A stretch of DNA of 42,943 nt from an uncultured Bacilli bacterium (GTDB taxonomy: Bacteria > Bacillota_I > Bacilli_A > RF39 > UBA660): contig CANROB010000013.1 in assembly GCA_947632115.1 (NCBI GenBank), positions 1 to 42,943 on the forward strand, in the 5' to 3' direction. The notes below the pieces were generated by a model. That model ran no database searches. It was not told where the DNA came from and saw only the letters and a program-made list of their open reading frames with translations. Position 1 is the stretch's first letter, and each line of letters starts with the position of its first letter. This document shows, piece after piece, positions 23,089 through 34,943 of the stretch. Made by a program: the position numbers and the translations under genes.

Positions 23089-24528
23089 CTATGCCGAAAC
23101 AACATTAATAATAGTAAGAGAAACAATCGTAATGACCGCTAAAAGAAGAACTAATTTCCATACATAGGATAACCATTTTTGATAAGGAATCTCTAGATAA
23201 CTAAGACCAGCTACCAAAAAAAGACTAGTAGGAGCAACTAAACTGATTAACCCATGAGTATACTGCATAGTAAGAACAGCTAAGGATGTAAAAGTAACAT
23301 CAAAGTTATTAATCAAACTAGATAGTATCGAAGATACCCCAAAATAATCACTAATAAAATATCCATAAATAGTCGTAGCTAATGTCGTAATAGGAACCGC
23401 TAACTGCGTTACATGGTCATAGACAAAGCCAATAATAGTAAGTAAAAAACTAGATCCAGACTTAGATACGATAACCATCGTAAGAGAAGCTAGAAGAACC
23501 GCTAATGCAGGCTTTATCATTCTCTTCATTCCATCTTTTAAGCACTCTATAAAATCTGCTCGAGAAAGCGAATAGATAAAAGCAATGATACCAGAAGCTA
23601 AAAGCAAAATAGCGCTAATGGTAAATCCTGTCCAATATCCAAATGGCTCCATCATACCAAACAAATTCATCGCAATAGGATACTCTCCAATAGATGTTGA
23701 CATTAAATTCTCATAAGCATCTGTCACACTAGTTGTTCCAAAGATATAGTACCAATTAAAACTACCTACTAATAATATTAGAAAAAAGAAAACGAATACT
23801 AAAATCATTGGTGCATAACTTCGATTAGATACAGGAATTTTTTCTTCTTCTTTTTTCTCTAAAACAGGCTCTTTCTTATACACTAAATAAAGAAGAAAGA
23901 TAATGAGGAATAAAAGAAAGAAAATGCCCTTTAAAATGAGATCACTTTGGATATCTAAAGAATACATAATATTGTTAATACCCGTTACATTAGAACCGGT
24001 TAAAGAAACAGCTGTTCCGAGCAAGCAAGGAAAAAAGGTTGCCGCAAACGTAGACATTCTTGAATGCTTTAGTTCTAATAAAATATCAACAAAGAAAGGA
24101 ATTAAAATAAAAGCTAATATTTTGACCCCCACTAAAGAAGCAAAAAGAAAGAAGAAAATGGCAGTTCCAATCCAGAAACCAACTCTTTTCGTCTTTAGGT
24201 TTTGAGCTAACTGATTGACTAGTTTTCCATAAGCTCCAGTTTTTCTTAAGACTTGATAAAACATACCTGTTGTTAAAATGACTAATAAAATAGATGTATA
24301 GGTAAACGCTGTTACGGTTGTTCCATCCGTAAATAGTTGCGTTCCTACAAAATCCCAGTTAAAGAACTGAAAAGGCGCAAAAATAATATCTAAAAGTCCT
24401 AGTGGCTCATACCCTGTATGGGAAAAAACACCATCATTAAAAGAACTCGTCGGTAAGATCCAACTAAGACCAATTAAAATTATAAGTGAAACGAAAATCA
24501 CTTTCCATAACTTATCCTTTTTCATACT
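23089..24528 (-). CDS. YfcC-type membrane carrier (ion transporter superfamily)
   Basis: A 479-residue membrane protein with about twelve to thirteen hydrophobic segments. The N-terminal layout (WILPTSSF...PLGLLDIIFAPFQFF) and repeats such as FFPCLLGTAVSLTGSNVTGI and TTLATTIYGYFISDYFGVSSIL fit YfcC-like carriers of the arsenite/citrate ion-transporter superfamily. The substrate is not predictable; dicarboxylates or amino acids are usual for relatives. The start at 24528 is chosen for GGAGG eight bases upstream rather than at 24543. Divergent from the radical SAM gene. Confidence 0.75.
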   Translation of the reverse strand, partial: SMKKDKLWKVIFVSLIILIGLSWILPTSSFNDGVFSHTGYEPLGLLDIIFAPFQFFNWDFVGTQLFTDGTTVTAFTYTSILLVILTTGMFYQVLRKTGAYGKLVNQLAQNLKTKRVGFWIGTAIFFFLFASLVGVKILAFILIPFFVDILLELKHSRMSTFAATFFPCLLGTAVSLTGSNVTGINNIMYSLDIQSDLILKGIFFLLFLIIFLLYLVYKKEPVLEKKEEEKIPVSNRSYAPMILVFVFFFLILLVGSFNWYYIFGTTSVTDAYENLMSTSIGEYPIAMNLFGMMEPFGYWTGFTISAILLLASGIIAFIYSLSRADFIECLKDGMKRMIKPALAVLLASLTMVIVSKSGSSFLLTIIGFVYDHVTQLAVPITTLATTIYGYFISDYFGVSSILSSLINNFDVTFTSLAVLTMQYTHGLISLVAPTSLFLVAGLSYLEIPYQKWLSYVWKLVLLLAVITIVSLTIINVVSA

Positions 24529-24612
24529 AACCTCCAGTATCATTATAGCAAAAAAAACATAGCTTGGGCAAAGATTATACCAATTTTCACTATTTTTTTA
24601 TTTTTCTTAACA

Positions 24613-24621
24613 TGATATAAT
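24613..24621 (+). promoter_or_regulatory. Extended -10 promoter of the radical SAM gene
   Basis: TGATATAAT (24613-24621), 18 bases before the start codon. Only a T-rich -35 region is seen. Confidence 0.55.
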
Positions 24622-24639
24622 AACCGTTAGGAGGGCGCT

Positions 24640-25584
24640 ATGAAAAATCCATTTCCCTATTCTGATACCAATAAGAGATATCATACATTAGACTATTTTT
24701 ATAAACATAAATTTCATTCTAAAGTATTTAAAGTTAGTTTAAATGCTGGTTTTACTTGCCCAAATATTGATGGTTCTGTAGGAACGGGAGGATGCATTTA
24801 CTGCTCTTCTTTAGGAAGTGGGGAATATGCAGGAAAGAAGGAAGATCCCCTACTCGTTCAATTCGAGCAAGTAAAAGAAATGATGTTAAAAAAATGGCCA
24901 GATAGTAAATATATTGGATATTTTCAAGCCCATACCAATACCTATGCTCCTGTTTCTGTTTTAAAAGAAAAATATGAACCTATTTTATCTCTTCCCGATG
25001 TTGTTGGACTTTCTATTGCAACAAGAGCAGATGCTATTACCGAGGAATGTCTCGATTACTTAGAAGAACTTTCTAAAAGAACATTTCTTACTGTAGAACT
25101 TGGACTTCAAACGATTCATGAAAAAACTTCTAAGTTGATTAATCGCTGTCATAGCCTTTCTTGCTTTGAAGAAATGGTAAAAAAGTTAAGAGCAAGGAAT
25201 ATTTTTGTTGTCGTTCATATCATTAATGGTCTTCCTGGGGAAACGGAAGAAATGATGATAGAAACGGTAAAATATTTAAATACACTAGATATTCAAGGCA
25301 TTAAAATTCATATGCTTTCTATCTTAAAAAATACAAAGCTAGGAAAAATGTATGAAGAAAATCCTTTTCCTCTTTTATCACGGGATCAGTATATTGAAAT
25401 TACTGCCAAACAACTAGAATATTTAAGAGGAGAAATCGTCATTCATAGACTAACGGGAGATCCTAAAATAGAAGACCTAATCGCACCTACTTGGATTACC
25501 AAGAAAGTTACGATTTTAAATGATATCGATAAATACTTAGTAGCCCATGATACTTATCAAGGAAAAAAGGAAAAAGAAGCTTAA
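24640..25584 (+). CDS. Radical SAM protein, TIGR01212 family (YtqA-like)
   Basis: A 314-residue radical SAM protein of the TIGR01212/YtqA group. The iron-sulfur cysteines are Cys40, Cys52 and Cys55 (CX11CX2C in FTCPNIDGSVGTGGCIYC), the unusual spacing typical of this group. The rest, GYFQAHTNTYAP, LSIATRADAI, TVELGLQTIHEKT and HIINGLPGETEEMM, fits. Substrate unknown; a role in tRNA or sulfur chemistry has been suggested for relatives. GGAGGG precedes the start. The gene overlaps the convergent Tim44-like gene by four bases. Confidence 0.9.
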   Translation: MKNPFPYSDTNKRYHTLDYFYKHKFHSKVFKVSLNAGFTCPNIDGSVGTGGCIYCSSLGSGEYAGKKEDPLLVQFEQVKEMMLKKWPDSKYIGYFQAHTNTYAPVSVLKEKYEPILSLPDVVGLSIATRADAITEECLDYLEELSKRTFLTVELGLQTIHEKTSKLINRCHSLSCFEEMVKKLRARNIFVVVHIINGLPGETEEMMIETVKYLNTLDIQGIKIHMLSILKNTKLGKMYEENPFPLLSRDQYIEITAKQLEYLRGEIVIHRLTGDPKIEDLIAPTWITKKVTILNDIDKYLVAHDTYQGKKEKEA

Positions 25585-26369
25585 TCTTTTTCCTTTTTTA
25601 TCTCCTGATAGGAATGACTACAAACCAGTTTTAAATCCTTTAAAATCCAATGTTCTGAAGATTCTAATAACATTTTATTGCAATGGGGACATACAGTTGG
25701 ATTTCCCTGTAATTTCTCACCACAATACGCACATTTTCGAAATACTTTTTTCCGATGGTGCTTCAACACTGTCAAAGCATAACAACTCTCATAACGAACA
25801 CGAGCGGAAGTAAGCCTAAAAGGTTCTTCCATTTTTTTCATATATTTATCTTCTAATAAAGAAAGATTAACAACCGCTTTATCACAGTCTTTTCCTTGCG
25901 TATAAGACATCACTTGGGCTTTTTGAAATTCCATATTTTTATGAACAGATTGTCTTCCTGTATCCTCTAAATGTTTCATCTGTTTTGAAAATTGTTCATA
26001 CATTTCAATCCCTAATCGGTCCATCAATGTTTCATATTCAAAATTCATAAAATCATTTTGAATATTTCGGTATAATAGAAAAATGTTTTTCACAAATTTT
26101 GACTCATCAAAATCAGGAGGAAAATCAAGAACCTTATCAGATGTTTCCGGTACAGGTTCTTCTATTTTTGTCTCTTCTTCAACTTTTTCTTTTTCCTCTT
26201 CTATCTTTTTAGGTTCTACAGTCTCTTTATCCTCTACTAAAAGAACAATAGAAACAAGTCCTAGAAAAATAATAAGGACAGGAATAATGGAAAAATCTAA
26301 CAGGATAGAAACCCATGATAAGGCTATAATTAAAAGTTCTACAATAAGATGTAGTCTTTTTTTATTCAT
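25581..26369 (-). CDS. Membrane protein with Tim44-like domain and zinc ribbon
   Basis: A 262-residue protein. Two N-terminal membrane helices (about 5-45) are followed by an acidic linker (about 46-80), a Tim44-like domain (about 85-215; KFVKNIFLLYRNIQNDFMNFEYETLMDRL) and a C-terminal zinc ribbon (CAYC...CPHC, four Cys). Similar 'zinc-ribbon transport proteins' occur in gut Bacillota; function unknown. A weak extended -10 (TGATAGAAT) lies upstream. Downstream it is convergent with the radical SAM gene. Confidence 0.65.
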   Translation of the reverse strand: MNKKRLHLIVELLIIALSWVSILLDFSIIPVLIIFLGLVSIVLLVEDKETVEPKKIEEEKEKVEEETKIEEPVPETSDKVLDFPPDFDESKFVKNIFLLYRNIQNDFMNFEYETLMDRLGIEMYEQFSKQMKHLEDTGRQSVHKNMEFQKAQVMSYTQGKDCDKAVVNLSLLEDKYMKKMEEPFRLTSARVRYESCYALTVLKHHRKKVFRKCAYCGEKLQGNPTVCPHCNKMLLESSEHWILKDLKLVCSHSYQEIKKEKD

Positions 26370-26427
26370 TCATACCACCTACTTATCATTCTATCATAAA
26401 ATGCTTAAAAAGGATATTCTTCTAACC

Positions 26428-26458
26428 AAAAAAAGAATTAGAAAACTCTAATTCTTTT
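26428..26458 (-). terminator. Terminator of rpoBC
   Basis: Minus strand AAAAGAATTAGA and TCTAATTCTTTT (26458-26447, 26442-26431) with a GTTT loop, followed by TTT. The rpoC stop codon lies in its foot. Confidence 0.85.
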
Positions 26459-29400
26459 AATCAACAAATTCTTGTTCTAAAGCTTCTAATGGTTCTTCCT
26501 TAAGGTTTTCTAGGGTTAAATCATAATCTACATTTCGATATTTTCTAGCCCCTGTTCCAGCAGGAATTAATTTTCCAAGAAGAACATTTTCTTTTAATCC
26601 TTGTAAGTAGTCTACTTTTCCATGGATAGCGGCATCTGTTAAGATACGTGTTGTCTCTTGGAAAGAAGCTGCTGATAAGAAGGAATCTGTCTCTAGAGAC
26701 GCTTTGGTAATACCAAGTAATACTGGTACTCCTTTTGCTGGAATTTTTCCTTCCAAAATTAAATTTTGGTTGGTCTCAGTAAATTTATTATAATTTACCA
26801 TTGTTCCAGGTAAGAAATAAGAATCTCCAGAATTAATAATCTTAATCTTAGAAATCATACGTTTTGCCATGATTTCAACGTGCTTATCAGAAATATCAAC
26901 ACCTTGAGAACGGTAAACTTTCTGAATTTCAAGTAAGATATATTGTTGTGTGGTAATTGGGTCAGTAACAGCAAGTAATTCTTTAGGGCTAATAGCACCA
27001 AAGGTAATTCTTTCACCAGCCTTAATATCTTGACCTTTTTCTACACATAATTTCGCACCATAATGGGTCGTGTATTTCTTTGTTTCTACATCGTTTTTAA
27101 CATAGACAACAAAGTTCCCATTTCCTTCTTCGATTTCACTTACTACTCCATTAATTTCAGAAATAGTAGCTTTTCCTTTTGGATTACGAGATTCAAACAA
27201 CTCTTGAACACGAGGAAGACCTTGTGTAATATCGTCTCCGGCAACACCACCAGTATTGAAAGTACGCATGGTTAACTGAGTACCTGGTTCACCGATAGAT
27301 TGAGCAGCCATAATACCTACAGCTTCTCCCTCTTCTACAATAGTACCTGTTGCAAGGTTACGTCCATAACACATACGACAAACACCGTGATCTTCTTTAC
27401 AAGTAAGAACGGTACGAATTGGTACTTTGGTAATACCCGCTGCAATAATCTTATCTGCTAAATTCTCTGTGATATAGGTATTTCTTTCACAAATCGTTTC
27501 TTTGGTTTCTGGATGAACAATCTTTTTACTTGTATAACGGCCAACAATACGATCATATAATGATTCAATGACTGTACCATCTTTTTCGTTAATAAATGCT
27601 TCTACTAATACACCGTTATCCGTACCACAATCATCAGATTTAACAATGATATCCTGCGCTACATCAACTAAACGACGAGTTAAGTATCCAGCATCGGCTG
27701 TCTTAAGGGCTGTATCAACAGCTCCCTTACGAGCACCATGGGTTGATAAGAAGAATTCACTAATCGTAACTCCATCACTGAAGGATGATACTACTGGGAT
27801 TTCTTCCGATTTACCATTTGGTTTACCGAATAATCCACGCATACCAACTAACTGTGTATAAGATCCCATATCTCCACGGGCCTTAGAAGTCATCATGATA
27901 CAAATTGGATTTTCGCTATCTTCTTTAACCATTTCTTCCAATTCTTTTTGAACTTTTCCTTTCGCATCCGTCCAAATAGCAATAACCTTTTGATATCTTT
28001 CATCTTCGGTAATTAAACCACGTTTAAATTGTTTATTAACAGCATCTACTAAAGATTGTGCTTCTTTTACAATTTCGCCTTTTTGACGAGATGGTTTAAT
28101 ATCACTAATGGCAATACTAATACCAGAAAGGGTTGAATATTTAAATCCTAAATCTTTCAACTTATCAAGCATGATAGAAGTTTCCGTTGTTTGATAACGT
28201 TTATAGATTTGGGCAATTAATTTGGTTAAAACACCTTTTGCAAAAGCGGGAACTAATTCCATTTTTGAAATAGCTTCAGGAATATTTGTTCCTTTTTCTA
28301 GTAAATATTTAGCAGGAGTAACTTTTTCAATATTCTCAGTTGTTCCATCATTGATATATTGGAAAGTATCTGGGAAAATCTCATTAAATAAAATTTTTCC
28401 GACTGTCGTTACTAAATATTTATCCATATAAGAATCTGGGAATAGTTTATGTTTAAAAGAGCGAACAGGAATAGCAATTCTCGTATGAAGCGTAATTTCT
28501 CTTCTTTCATAAGACATCAATGCTTCATCTGGGCTTTTAAATACTCTACCTTCACCAGGAAGACCTGCTTTTTCAATCGTGATATAGTAGTTACCTAATA
28601 CCATATCCTGTCCTGGAGTAACGATAGGTTTACCATCAGATGGTTTTAAGATGTTATTAGCACCTAACATAAGAATACGTGCTTCTGCTTGTGCTTCTTC
28701 TGTAATCGGTACGTGAACAGCCATCTGGTCTCCATCGAAGTCAGCATTGAATGCGGTACAAACAAGTGGATGAAGACGAATACTTCTACCCTCAATTAAT
28801 TTTGGTTCAAATGCTTGAATACCAAGACGGTGTAGAGTTGGAGCACGGTTCAACATAACTGGATGTTCTTTAATTTTTTCCTCAACAACATCCCAAACTC
28901 TTGGATCTTGATTTTCAATCATCTTTTTAGCAACTTTAATGTTACTAGCAATTTCTTTTTGAACTAAACCATTGATAACATGTGGTTTAAATAACTCTAG
29001 AGCCATCTCTTTTGGAATACCACACTCATACATCTTTAAGCTTGGTCCAACAACGATAACAGAACGTCCAGAATAGTCAACACGTTTTCCAAGTAAGTTT
29101 TGACGGAAACGTCCTTGCTTACCCTTTAACATACTACTTAATGATTTTAAAGGTCTATTTCCGGCTCCAGTGATATTTCTTCCACGACGACCATTATCGA
29201 AAAGCGCATCTACTGCTTCTTGTAACATACGTTTTTCATTTTGAATAATGATACTAGGAGCTCCTAATTCCATTAATTTCTTTAAACGATTGTTACGGTT
29301 AATAACTCTTCTATATAAATCATTTAAATCAGAAGTAGCAAATCTACCACCATCTAGTTGAATCATTGGACGTAACTCTGGTGGAATAACTGGAAGGGCA

Positions 29401-30092
29401 TCCAAAATCATCCACTCTGGTTTATTTCCTGACTCTAAGAAAGCATCTAGAATATCAAGTCTTTTAATCAAACGCGTTCTTTTTTGAGAAGAAGAATCTT
29501 TAATTTGATCAATTTCTTTCTTGATTTCATCTACTTCTTTTTGTAAGTCAACACCCATTAATAATTCTTTAATTGCCTCAGCACCCATGCCAACACGGAA
29601 ACTATTTCCATATTTTTCATAGTAGGCACGATATTCTTTATCACTAATGGTTTGTTTTTTCTCTAAAGGAGCTGGTCCTGGATCTAGAACAACATAAGAT
29701 ACAAAGTATAATACTTCTTCCAAATCTCTTGGGCTCATATCAAGTACAAGTCCCATTCTAGAAGGTACTCCCTTAAAGAACCAAATATGAGAGACAGGAG
29801 TAGCTAACTCAATATGTCCCATCCGTTCACGACGTACTTTTGAACGAGTTACCTCTACTCCGCATCGGTCACATATAATATTTTTATATCTTAATCTTTT
29901 ATATTTTCCACAAGAACATTCAAAATCTTTTGTTGGTCCAAAGATTTTCTCACAGAAAAGTCCATCTCTTTCTGGTTTTAAAGTACGATAGTTAATCGTT
30001 TCTGCCTTTTTTACTTCTCCATAAGACCAAGAACGGATTTTTTCAGGGGAAGCAATACTAATTCTTAATCCTTCAAAATTATTAACATCCAT
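26457..30092 (-). CDS. rpoC: RNA polymerase subunit beta'
   Basis: A 1211-residue beta' subunit. The catalytic magnesium motif [12 protein letters not shown] is present, as are the N-terminal zinc finger ([20 protein letters not shown]) and the second cysteine cluster ([13 protein letters not shown]). [22 protein letters not shown] is the bridge/trigger region. It begins in a one-base overlap with rpoB (TAATG), so the two are translated in coupled fashion. It ends at a strong terminator. Confidence 0.98.
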   Translation of the reverse strand: MDVNNFEGLRISIASPEKIRSWSYGEVKKAETINYRTLKPERDGLFCEKIFGPTKDFECSCGKYKRLRYKNIICDRCGVEVTRSKVRRERMGHIELATPVSHIWFFKGVPSRMGLVLDMSPRDLEEVLYFVSYVVLDPGPAPLEKKQTISDKEYRAYYEKYGNSFRVGMGAEAIKELLMGVDLQKEVDEIKKEIDQIKDSSSQKRTRLIKRLDILDAFLESGNKPEWMILDALPVIPPELRPMIQLDGGRFATSDLNDLYRRVINRNNRLKKLMELGAPSIIIQNEKRMLQEAVDALFDNGRRGRNITGAGNRPLKSLSSMLKGKQGRFRQNLLGKRVDYSGRSVIVVGPSLKMYECGIPKEMALELFKPHVINGLVQKEIASNIKVAKKMIENQDPRVWDVVEEKIKEHPVMLNRAPTLHRLGIQAFEPKLIEGRSIRLHPLVCTAFNADFDGDQMAVHVPITEEAQAEARILMLGANNILKPSDGKPIVTPGQDMVLGNYYITIEKAGLPGEGRVFKSPDEALMSYERREITLHTRIAIPVRSFKHKLFPDSYMDKYLVTTVGKILFNEIFPDTFQYINDGTTENIEKVTPAKYLLEKGTNIPEAISKMELVPAFAKGVLTKLIAQIYKRYQTTETSIMLDKLKDLGFKYSTLSGISIAISDIKPSRQKGEIVKEAQSLVDAVNKQFKRGLITEDERYQKVIAIWTDAKGKVQKELEEMVKEDSENPICIMMTSKARGDMGSYTQLVGMRGLFGKPNGKSEEIPVVSSFSDGVTISEFFLSTHGARKGAVDTALKTADAGYLTRRLVDVAQDIIVKSDDCGTDNGVLVEAFINEKDGTVIESLYDRIVGRYTSKKIVHPETKETICERNTYITENLADKIIAAGITKVPIRTVLTCKEDHGVCRMCYGRNLATGTIVEEGEAVGIMAAQSIGEPGTQLTMRTFNTGGVAGDDITQGLPRVQELFESRNPKGKATISEINGVVSEIEEGNGNFVVYVKNDVETKKYTTHYGAKLCVEKGQDIKAGERITFGAISPKELLAVTDPITTQQYILLEIQKVYRSQGVDISDKHVEIMAKRMISKIKIINSGDSYFLPGTMVNYNKFTETNQNLILEGKIPAKGVPVLLGITKASLETDSFLSAASFQETTRILTDAAIHGKVDYLQGLKENVLLGKLIPAGTGARKYRNVDYDLTLENLKEEPLEALEQEFVD

Positions 30093-33000
30093 TATTGCTC
30101 ATCCCCTTCCAAATCTTTAAGTTCCTCTTCTGGAACATCAAAGTCCTCTTCATCCATTTCATCTTCAAATTCATCGTCTTCATCATCTTCATAGTCGATT
30201 TCTTCGTCAACGGATTCAAAATCTTCTTCGGCAAAGTCATCATGGTAATCTTCAAACATTTCTTCTTTAGAATCTTCTGTTATTAAACTAGATTCTACTT
30301 TTTCTGAAGGGTCTTCTTCATTACCATAAGAATCTTTATCATTTTCTTCTAATTCTTTTAAGTCTACAAATCTTCCATGTTCATTTAAAACACTAATATC
30401 AAGACCTAATGCTTGGAATTCCTTAATAAGCACACGGAAAGATTCTGGAATACCTGGTTTTGGAATAGGACTTCCTTTGACAATAGATTCATAAACTTTT
30501 ACACGACCAACCACATCATCGGATTTAATGGTCATCATCTCTTGAAGAACGTGAGCAGCACCATAAGCATAAAGTGCCCAAACTTCCATTTCTCCAAATC
30601 TCTGTCCACCAAATTGAGCTTTTCCTCCAAGTGGTTGTTGTGTAACCATAGAATATGGCCCAGTTGAACGAGCATGAAGTTTATCATCAACCATGTGGTG
30701 TAGCTTAATCATATACATGATACCTACACTAATACGATGATCAAATGGTTCTCCGGTCCGTCCATCATATAAAACGGTCTTTCCATCTTCATCTAAGTTT
30801 GCTTCTTTTAAAGCATCGATAATTTCTTCTCTTGTTGCACCACTAAATACTGGGGTTGCTACATAAATACCTAACTCTTTTGCAGCGATACCTAAATGCA
30901 TCTCTAGAATCTGTCCAATATTCATACGAGAAGGTACACCTAGTGGGTTAAGTAAAATATCGATTGGTTCACCATCAGCCGTATATGGCATATCCTCGCT
31001 TGGTAATACTAAGGAAATAACACCCTTATTACCATGACGTCCAGCCATCTTATCACCAACGGTAATCTTTCTCTTTTGAGCGATATAAACACGAATAATC
31101 TTAGATACTCCCGCTGGAAGTTCATCGGTATCTTCCTTGGTAAAGATTTTAATATCGTGAACAATTCCGCCACCACCATGTGGTACACGAAGAGAAGTAT
31201 CACGAACTTCACGCGTCTTCTCACCGAAAATAGCATGTAATAATTTTTCTTCAGACGTAAGTTCTGCCATACCTTTTGGCGTAACCTTACCTACTAAGAT
31301 ATCATCATCTCGTACTTCGGTTCCAATAGCAATGATACCATTTTCATCTAGGTTCTTACGATTTTCCTCACTAACATTTGGAATATCTCTGGTAAATTCT
31401 TCTGGTCCTAACTTCGTATCCCGGCATTCAATTTGATAATCTTGAATATGAATAGAAGTATAGACATCATCACGAACTAATCGTTCATTTAAGATAACAG
31501 CATCCTCGTAGTTATATCCATTAAAGTTCATAAAAGCAACACGAACATTTTTACCTAAAGCCATTTCCCCATGTTCGGTACTTGGACCATCGGCAATGAC
31601 TTGATCTTTTTTAACTTTATCTCCTGCTCTTACAATTGGTACTTGATGATAACAAGTTCCGGCGTTACTACGGTCAAAGCCACTTAAATAGTAAGTATCT
31701 ACGCCGCCTTTGGTCTTTACTAAAATCTTTCTGGCATCCACATAATCAACAATACCATCTGCTTTAGCAATGATAACTGCTCCACTATCTCTAGCAGAAA
31801 TGGCTTCAATACCTGTTCCTACAATAGGAGCTTCTGGTTTTAATAGTGGAATAGCCTGACGTTGCATGTTAGAACCCATCAAAGCACGTTTTCCATCATC
31901 GTGTTCCAAGAATGGAATACCAGCAGTCGTAATAGATACAACCTGTTGACTAGATACGTCCATGTAATCAACGTCTTTAGAATCAATGATGATATTATCT
32001 CCACGATAACGAACAGGAACACGGTCATCGGCAAAACGATCATCATCTGTTAGTTTAACGGTAGCCTGAGAAATATGATAATCAAGTTCCTCATCCGCTG
32101 TCATATAGGTAATTTCATCAGTTAATTTTCCATCAATAACCTTACGATATGGAGTCATAATAAATCCATATTCATTTACTTTTGCATAACTAGCAAGAGC
32201 AGTAATTAATCCAATGTTTGGTCCTTCTGGAGACTCAATTGGACAAAGTCTTCCATAGTGAGATGGGTTAACGTCACGTACTTCCATACCAGCACGATCA
32301 CGAGATAATCCACCAGGTCCTAAAGAAGAAAGTCTTCTCTTGTTTGCTAACTCAGCAACTGGGTTTGTCTGATCCATGAATTGAGATAACTGGCTACTAC
32401 CAAAGAATTCTTTAATAGCGGCCGTAAGTGGTCGAATATTAATTAATGTTTTAGGAGTTACTTCTGAAACATCTTGAGTAGACATCCTATCACGAATTAC
32501 TCTTTCAATTCGACTAATTCCTACACGGAATTGATTTTGTAATAATTCTCCTACTTGACGAACACGACGATTAGATAAATGGTCGATTTCGTCAAAGTTT
32601 CCAATACCTTCTTGTAAATTTAAATAATAAGAAATAGAGGCATAAACATCAGAAATAGTAAGTCTTTTAAGATCTAGAGTTTGATCGTTACCAATAATAG
32701 GAACAACCTTTTCTGGATTTTTCTTAGAATATACATGAACAATTTGTACTTTGTTATAGCTATCTAGTTCTTCATTAATTAAAGCTTCCTTAACACCATA
32801 ACCTTCCGCGAAAACAGGTTTTAATTTCTCTAGTAAGTCTTTATCGATAATAGCTCCCTCTTCAGCGATAACTTCTTTTCCTACTTTAATTGTCTCAGCA
32901 AGACGGCAACCGAGCAATCTTTCTGTTACATTTAATTTCTTATTGAATTTATAACGACCAACACGAGCTAAATCATAGCGGAAAGAATCAAAGAAACGAG

Positions 33001-33772
33001 AAATTAACTGGTTCTTTGCACTATCCAAAGTAGATGGTTCTCCAGGTCTTAATTTAGAATGAATATCAATCAAAGATTCATCGGTATTCTTATTAGCATC
33101 TTTTTCGATGGTACGCATAAGATACTCATCTTCACCGAATAAATCATAAATATCGGCGTCATTAGAAAGACCTAATGCCCGAAGTAAAGTTGTAACTGGT
33201 ACTTTACGAGTACGGTCAATACGAACGTAAACAACGTCCCTAGCATCCGTTTCATACTCAAGCCAGGTACCACGAGTTGGAATAATTTGCGAAGTGATAA
33301 TCGTCTTTCCGTTTTTCTTATCAACATCTTTTCCATAGTAAGCACTAGGAGAACGAACTAATTGAGAGACAATAACACGTTCTGCTCCATTGATAACAAA
33401 CGTTCCACTATCCGTCATGATAGGCATATCTCCTAGGTAAATTTCTTGTTCTTTTACCTCGCCCGTCTCATGATTGAAAAGTCTTGCTTGCACTTTCAAA
33501 GGTGCTGCATAGGTTGCATAACGATCCTTACAACCTTTAATGGAATATCTTGGCTCTTCAAATGAATAGTCTCCAAACTCCAACGTCAAATTTCCAGTAA
33601 AACTCTCTACTGGAAAAATATCTTGGAAGACTTCATTGATTCCCTCTGTCATAAACCAATCATATGACTTTTTTTGAATCTCTAACAAGTTGTTTAATTC
33701 AATTGCATTTTTTGTTTTTGCATAACTTCTTCTTTCACGGTAATCACCGTATTTCTTTACTGTATAAGCCAC
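30092..33772 (-). CDS. rpoB: RNA polymerase subunit beta
   Basis: A 1226-residue beta subunit. Rifampicin-site segment [38 protein letters not shown] is canonical (split here only for reading: [10 protein letters not shown], then [12 protein letters not shown]). The C-terminal [24 protein letters not shown] is typical. The GTG start at 33772 ([16 protein letters not shown]) is chosen because GGGGTGA precedes it and it aligns with the family start; the frame is open to 33838. After the conserved core comes an unusual acidic tail of about 75 residues rich in Asp and Glu. The promoter lies at 33845-33873. Confidence 0.97.
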   Translation of the reverse strand: MAYTVKKYGDYRERRSYAKTKNAIELNNLLEIQKKSYDWFMTEGINEVFQDIFPVESFTGNLTLEFGDYSFEEPRYSIKGCKDRYATYAAPLKVQARLFNHETGEVKEQEIYLGDMPIMTDSGTFVINGAERVIVSQLVRSPSAYYGKDVDKKNGKTIITSQIIPTRGTWLEYETDARDVVYVRIDRTRKVPVTTLLRALGLSNDADIYDLFGEDEYLMRTIEKDANKNTDESLIDIHSKLRPGEPSTLDSAKNQLISRFFDSFRYDLARVGRYKFNKKLNVTERLLGCRLAETIKVGKEVIAEEGAIIDKDLLEKLKPVFAEGYGVKEALINEELDSYNKVQIVHVYSKKNPEKVVPIIGNDQTLDLKRLTISDVYASISYYLNLQEGIGNFDEIDHLSNRRVRQVGELLQNQFRVGISRIERVIRDRMSTQDVSEVTPKTLINIRPLTAAIKEFFGSSQLSQFMDQTNPVAELANKRRLSSLGPGGLSRDRAGMEVRDVNPSHYGRLCPIESPEGPNIGLITALASYAKVNEYGFIMTPYRKVIDGKLTDEITYMTADEELDYHISQATVKLTDDDRFADDRVPVRYRGDNIIIDSKDVDYMDVSSQQVVSITTAGIPFLEHDDGKRALMGSNMQRQAIPLLKPEAPIVGTGIEAISARDSGAVIIAKADGIVDYVDARKILVKTKGGVDTYYLSGFDRSNAGTCYHQVPIVRAGDKVKKDQVIADGPSTEHGEMALGKNVRVAFMNFNGYNYEDAVILNERLVRDDVYTSIHIQDYQIECRDTKLGPEEFTRDIPNVSEENRKNLDENGIIAIGTEVRDDDILVGKVTPKGMAELTSEEKLLHAIFGEKTREVRDTSLRVPHGGGGIVHDIKIFTKEDTDELPAGVSKIIRVYIAQKRKITVGDKMAGRHGNKGVISLVLPSEDMPYTADGEPIDILLNPLGVPSRMNIGQILEMHLGIAAKELGIYVATPVFSGATREEIIDALKEANLDEDGKTVLYDGRTGEPFDHRISVGIMYMIKLHHMVDDKLHARSTGPYSMVTQQPLGGKAQFGGQRFGEMEVWALYAYGAAHVLQEMMTIKSDDVVGRVKVYESIVKGSPIPKPGIPESFRVLIKEFQALGLDISVLNEHGRFVDLKELEENDKDSYGNEEDPSEKVESSLITEDSKEEMFEDYHDDFAEEDFESVDEEIDYEDDEDDEFEDEMDEEDFDVPEEELKDLEGDEQ

Positions 33773-33844
33773 TTGTTTCACCCCATAAACTAAATTTTCT
33801 AGAATGCACGTATTAGGCAAAATAATACATGCCGCCAATTTATA

Positions 33845-33873
33845 ATTTTATCAAATGTCTAACAAATTGTCAA
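33845..33873 (-). promoter_or_regulatory. Promoter of rpoBC
   Basis: Minus strand TTGACA (33873-33868), 17-base spacer, TAAAAT (33850-33845), with TGA before the -10. It overlaps the 3' end of the methyltransferase gene and leaves a leader of about 65 bases. Confidence 0.85.
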
Positions 33874-34455
33874 TGTGTTTTTACAAGCAATTACATAAAA
33901 ACCTTTATTTTTTTGTAAGATAGTTGCTTGATAATATTTTTCCATATCCCTAAGAACCGATTTAGCGCCTTGATCCTTATGAATCACAAAAATGAGTTGT
34001 CCCTCTTTTTTTAAATGTTCTTTTGCCCCAATTAAAATTTCATACAACACTTTTTTCCCTACACGAATAGGCGGATTTGTAATGATATAATCATAAACTT
34101 TATCTACCTTTTCATATAAATTGCTTTCAAAAATAGAGACATGAGCCTGGTTAATAAGAGCATTTTTCTTCGCTAAGCGAAGTGCCCTTTCATTGATATC
34201 TATCATATCCACTTCCAAGTCATGTCTCCCTAAAAATATACCAATAGGACCATAGCCACAACCGAAGTCTAATACTTTCCCTTTCATACAAGACACATCT
34301 ATGCTTTCTAAAAGCGTTCTCGTACCAAAATCTAACCCACTTTTAGAAAACACATTGTTATCTGTCCAAAAGGTAAAGAGTTCTCCTTGAATCAGTGCCT
34401 TCGTGACTTTTTCTTCACTTTTAACCGATTCATCATTGATAAAATAATGTGACAT
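33859..34455 (-). CDS. ybxB: Class I SAM methyltransferase (YbxB/RsmC-like)
   Basis: A 198-residue methyltransferase. Motif I is VLDFGCGYGPIGIFL (about 63-77), motif IV is ITNPPIRVGKKV (NPPI, about 130), typical of RsmC-like enzymes that methylate a guanine N2 of 16S rRNA. In Bacilli ybxB lies between rplL and rpoB, exactly as here. GGAGGGGATCT precedes the start. The rRNA target is inferred from the family. Confidence 0.9.
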   Translation of the reverse strand: MSHYFINDESVKSEEKVTKALIQGELFTFWTDNNVFSKSGLDFGTRTLLESIDVSCMKGKVLDFGCGYGPIGIFLGRHDLEVDMIDINERALRLAKKNALINQAHVSIFESNLYEKVDKVYDYIITNPPIRVGKKVLYEILIGAKEHLKKEGQLIFVIHKDQGAKSVLRDMEKYYQATILQKNKGFYVIACKNTLTIC

Positions 34456-34479
34456 AGATCCCCTCCTACCATTGCTTTT

Positions 34480-34517
34480 AAAAAACGGTGAAAGCCCATG
34501 CCGAAAACGGCACAGGC
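34480..34517 (-). terminator. Terminator or attenuator after rplL
   Basis: Minus strand GCCTGTGCCG and CGGCATGGGC (34517-34508, 34503-34494) pair with two G-U pairs around TTTT. TTTCACCG and then six T follow, so the T-run is displaced; it may act as a partial terminator or processing site. Confidence 0.6.
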
Positions 34518-34538
34518 TAAAACCATTTTAAAACCGAA

Positions 34539-34913
34539 CTATTTTAATTCAACAGTAGCGCCAGCTTCTTCGAATTTTGCTTTCATTTCTTCAGCTTCTT
34601 TAGCAGGAACTTTTTCTTTAACAACTCCACCGTTATCAGCGATTGCTTTAGATTCTCCTAAACCTAAACCAGTAATTTCCTTAATTAATTTGATAACGTT
34701 GATTTTGTTAGCACCAGCACTTGCAAGAACAACATCGTAAGATGAAGGTCCTTCTTCTGCTGGAGCAGCTCCACCAGCAACAGGAGCAGCAACTGCAACT
34801 GCTGATGGGTCAACACCAAATTCCTCTTTCATTAAATCTACTACTTCTTTAATCTCTAAAAGACTCATCTCTTTTAAAGAATCAATAATTTCTTGTGCGC
34901 TTAATTTTGCCAT
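34539..34913 (-). CDS. rplL: Ribosomal protein L7/L12
   Basis: A 124-residue stalk protein. N-terminal dimer domain (AQEIIDSLKEMSLLEIKEVVDLM), Ala/Gly/Pro hinge (PVAGGAAPAEE) and C-terminal factor-binding domain (NKINVIKLIKEITGLGLGESKAI). It binds elongation factors to the ribosome. AAAGGAGG precedes the start. It follows rplJ by 30 bases and is cotranscribed from the L10 leader. Confidence 0.97.
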   Translation of the reverse strand: MAKLSAQEIIDSLKEMSLLEIKEVVDLMKEEFGVDPSAVAVAAPVAGGAAPAEEGPSSYDVVLASAGANKINVIKLIKEITGLGLGESKAIADNGGVVKEKVPAKEAEEMKAKFEEAGATVELK

Positions 34914-34943
34914 TTTTAATCCTCCTTTAATATTTTTTTCTAT

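Noticed and set aside
31009..31236. Minus-strand second frame inside rpoB
   Set aside because: Out-of-frame reading within conserved rpoB sequence, without start signals.
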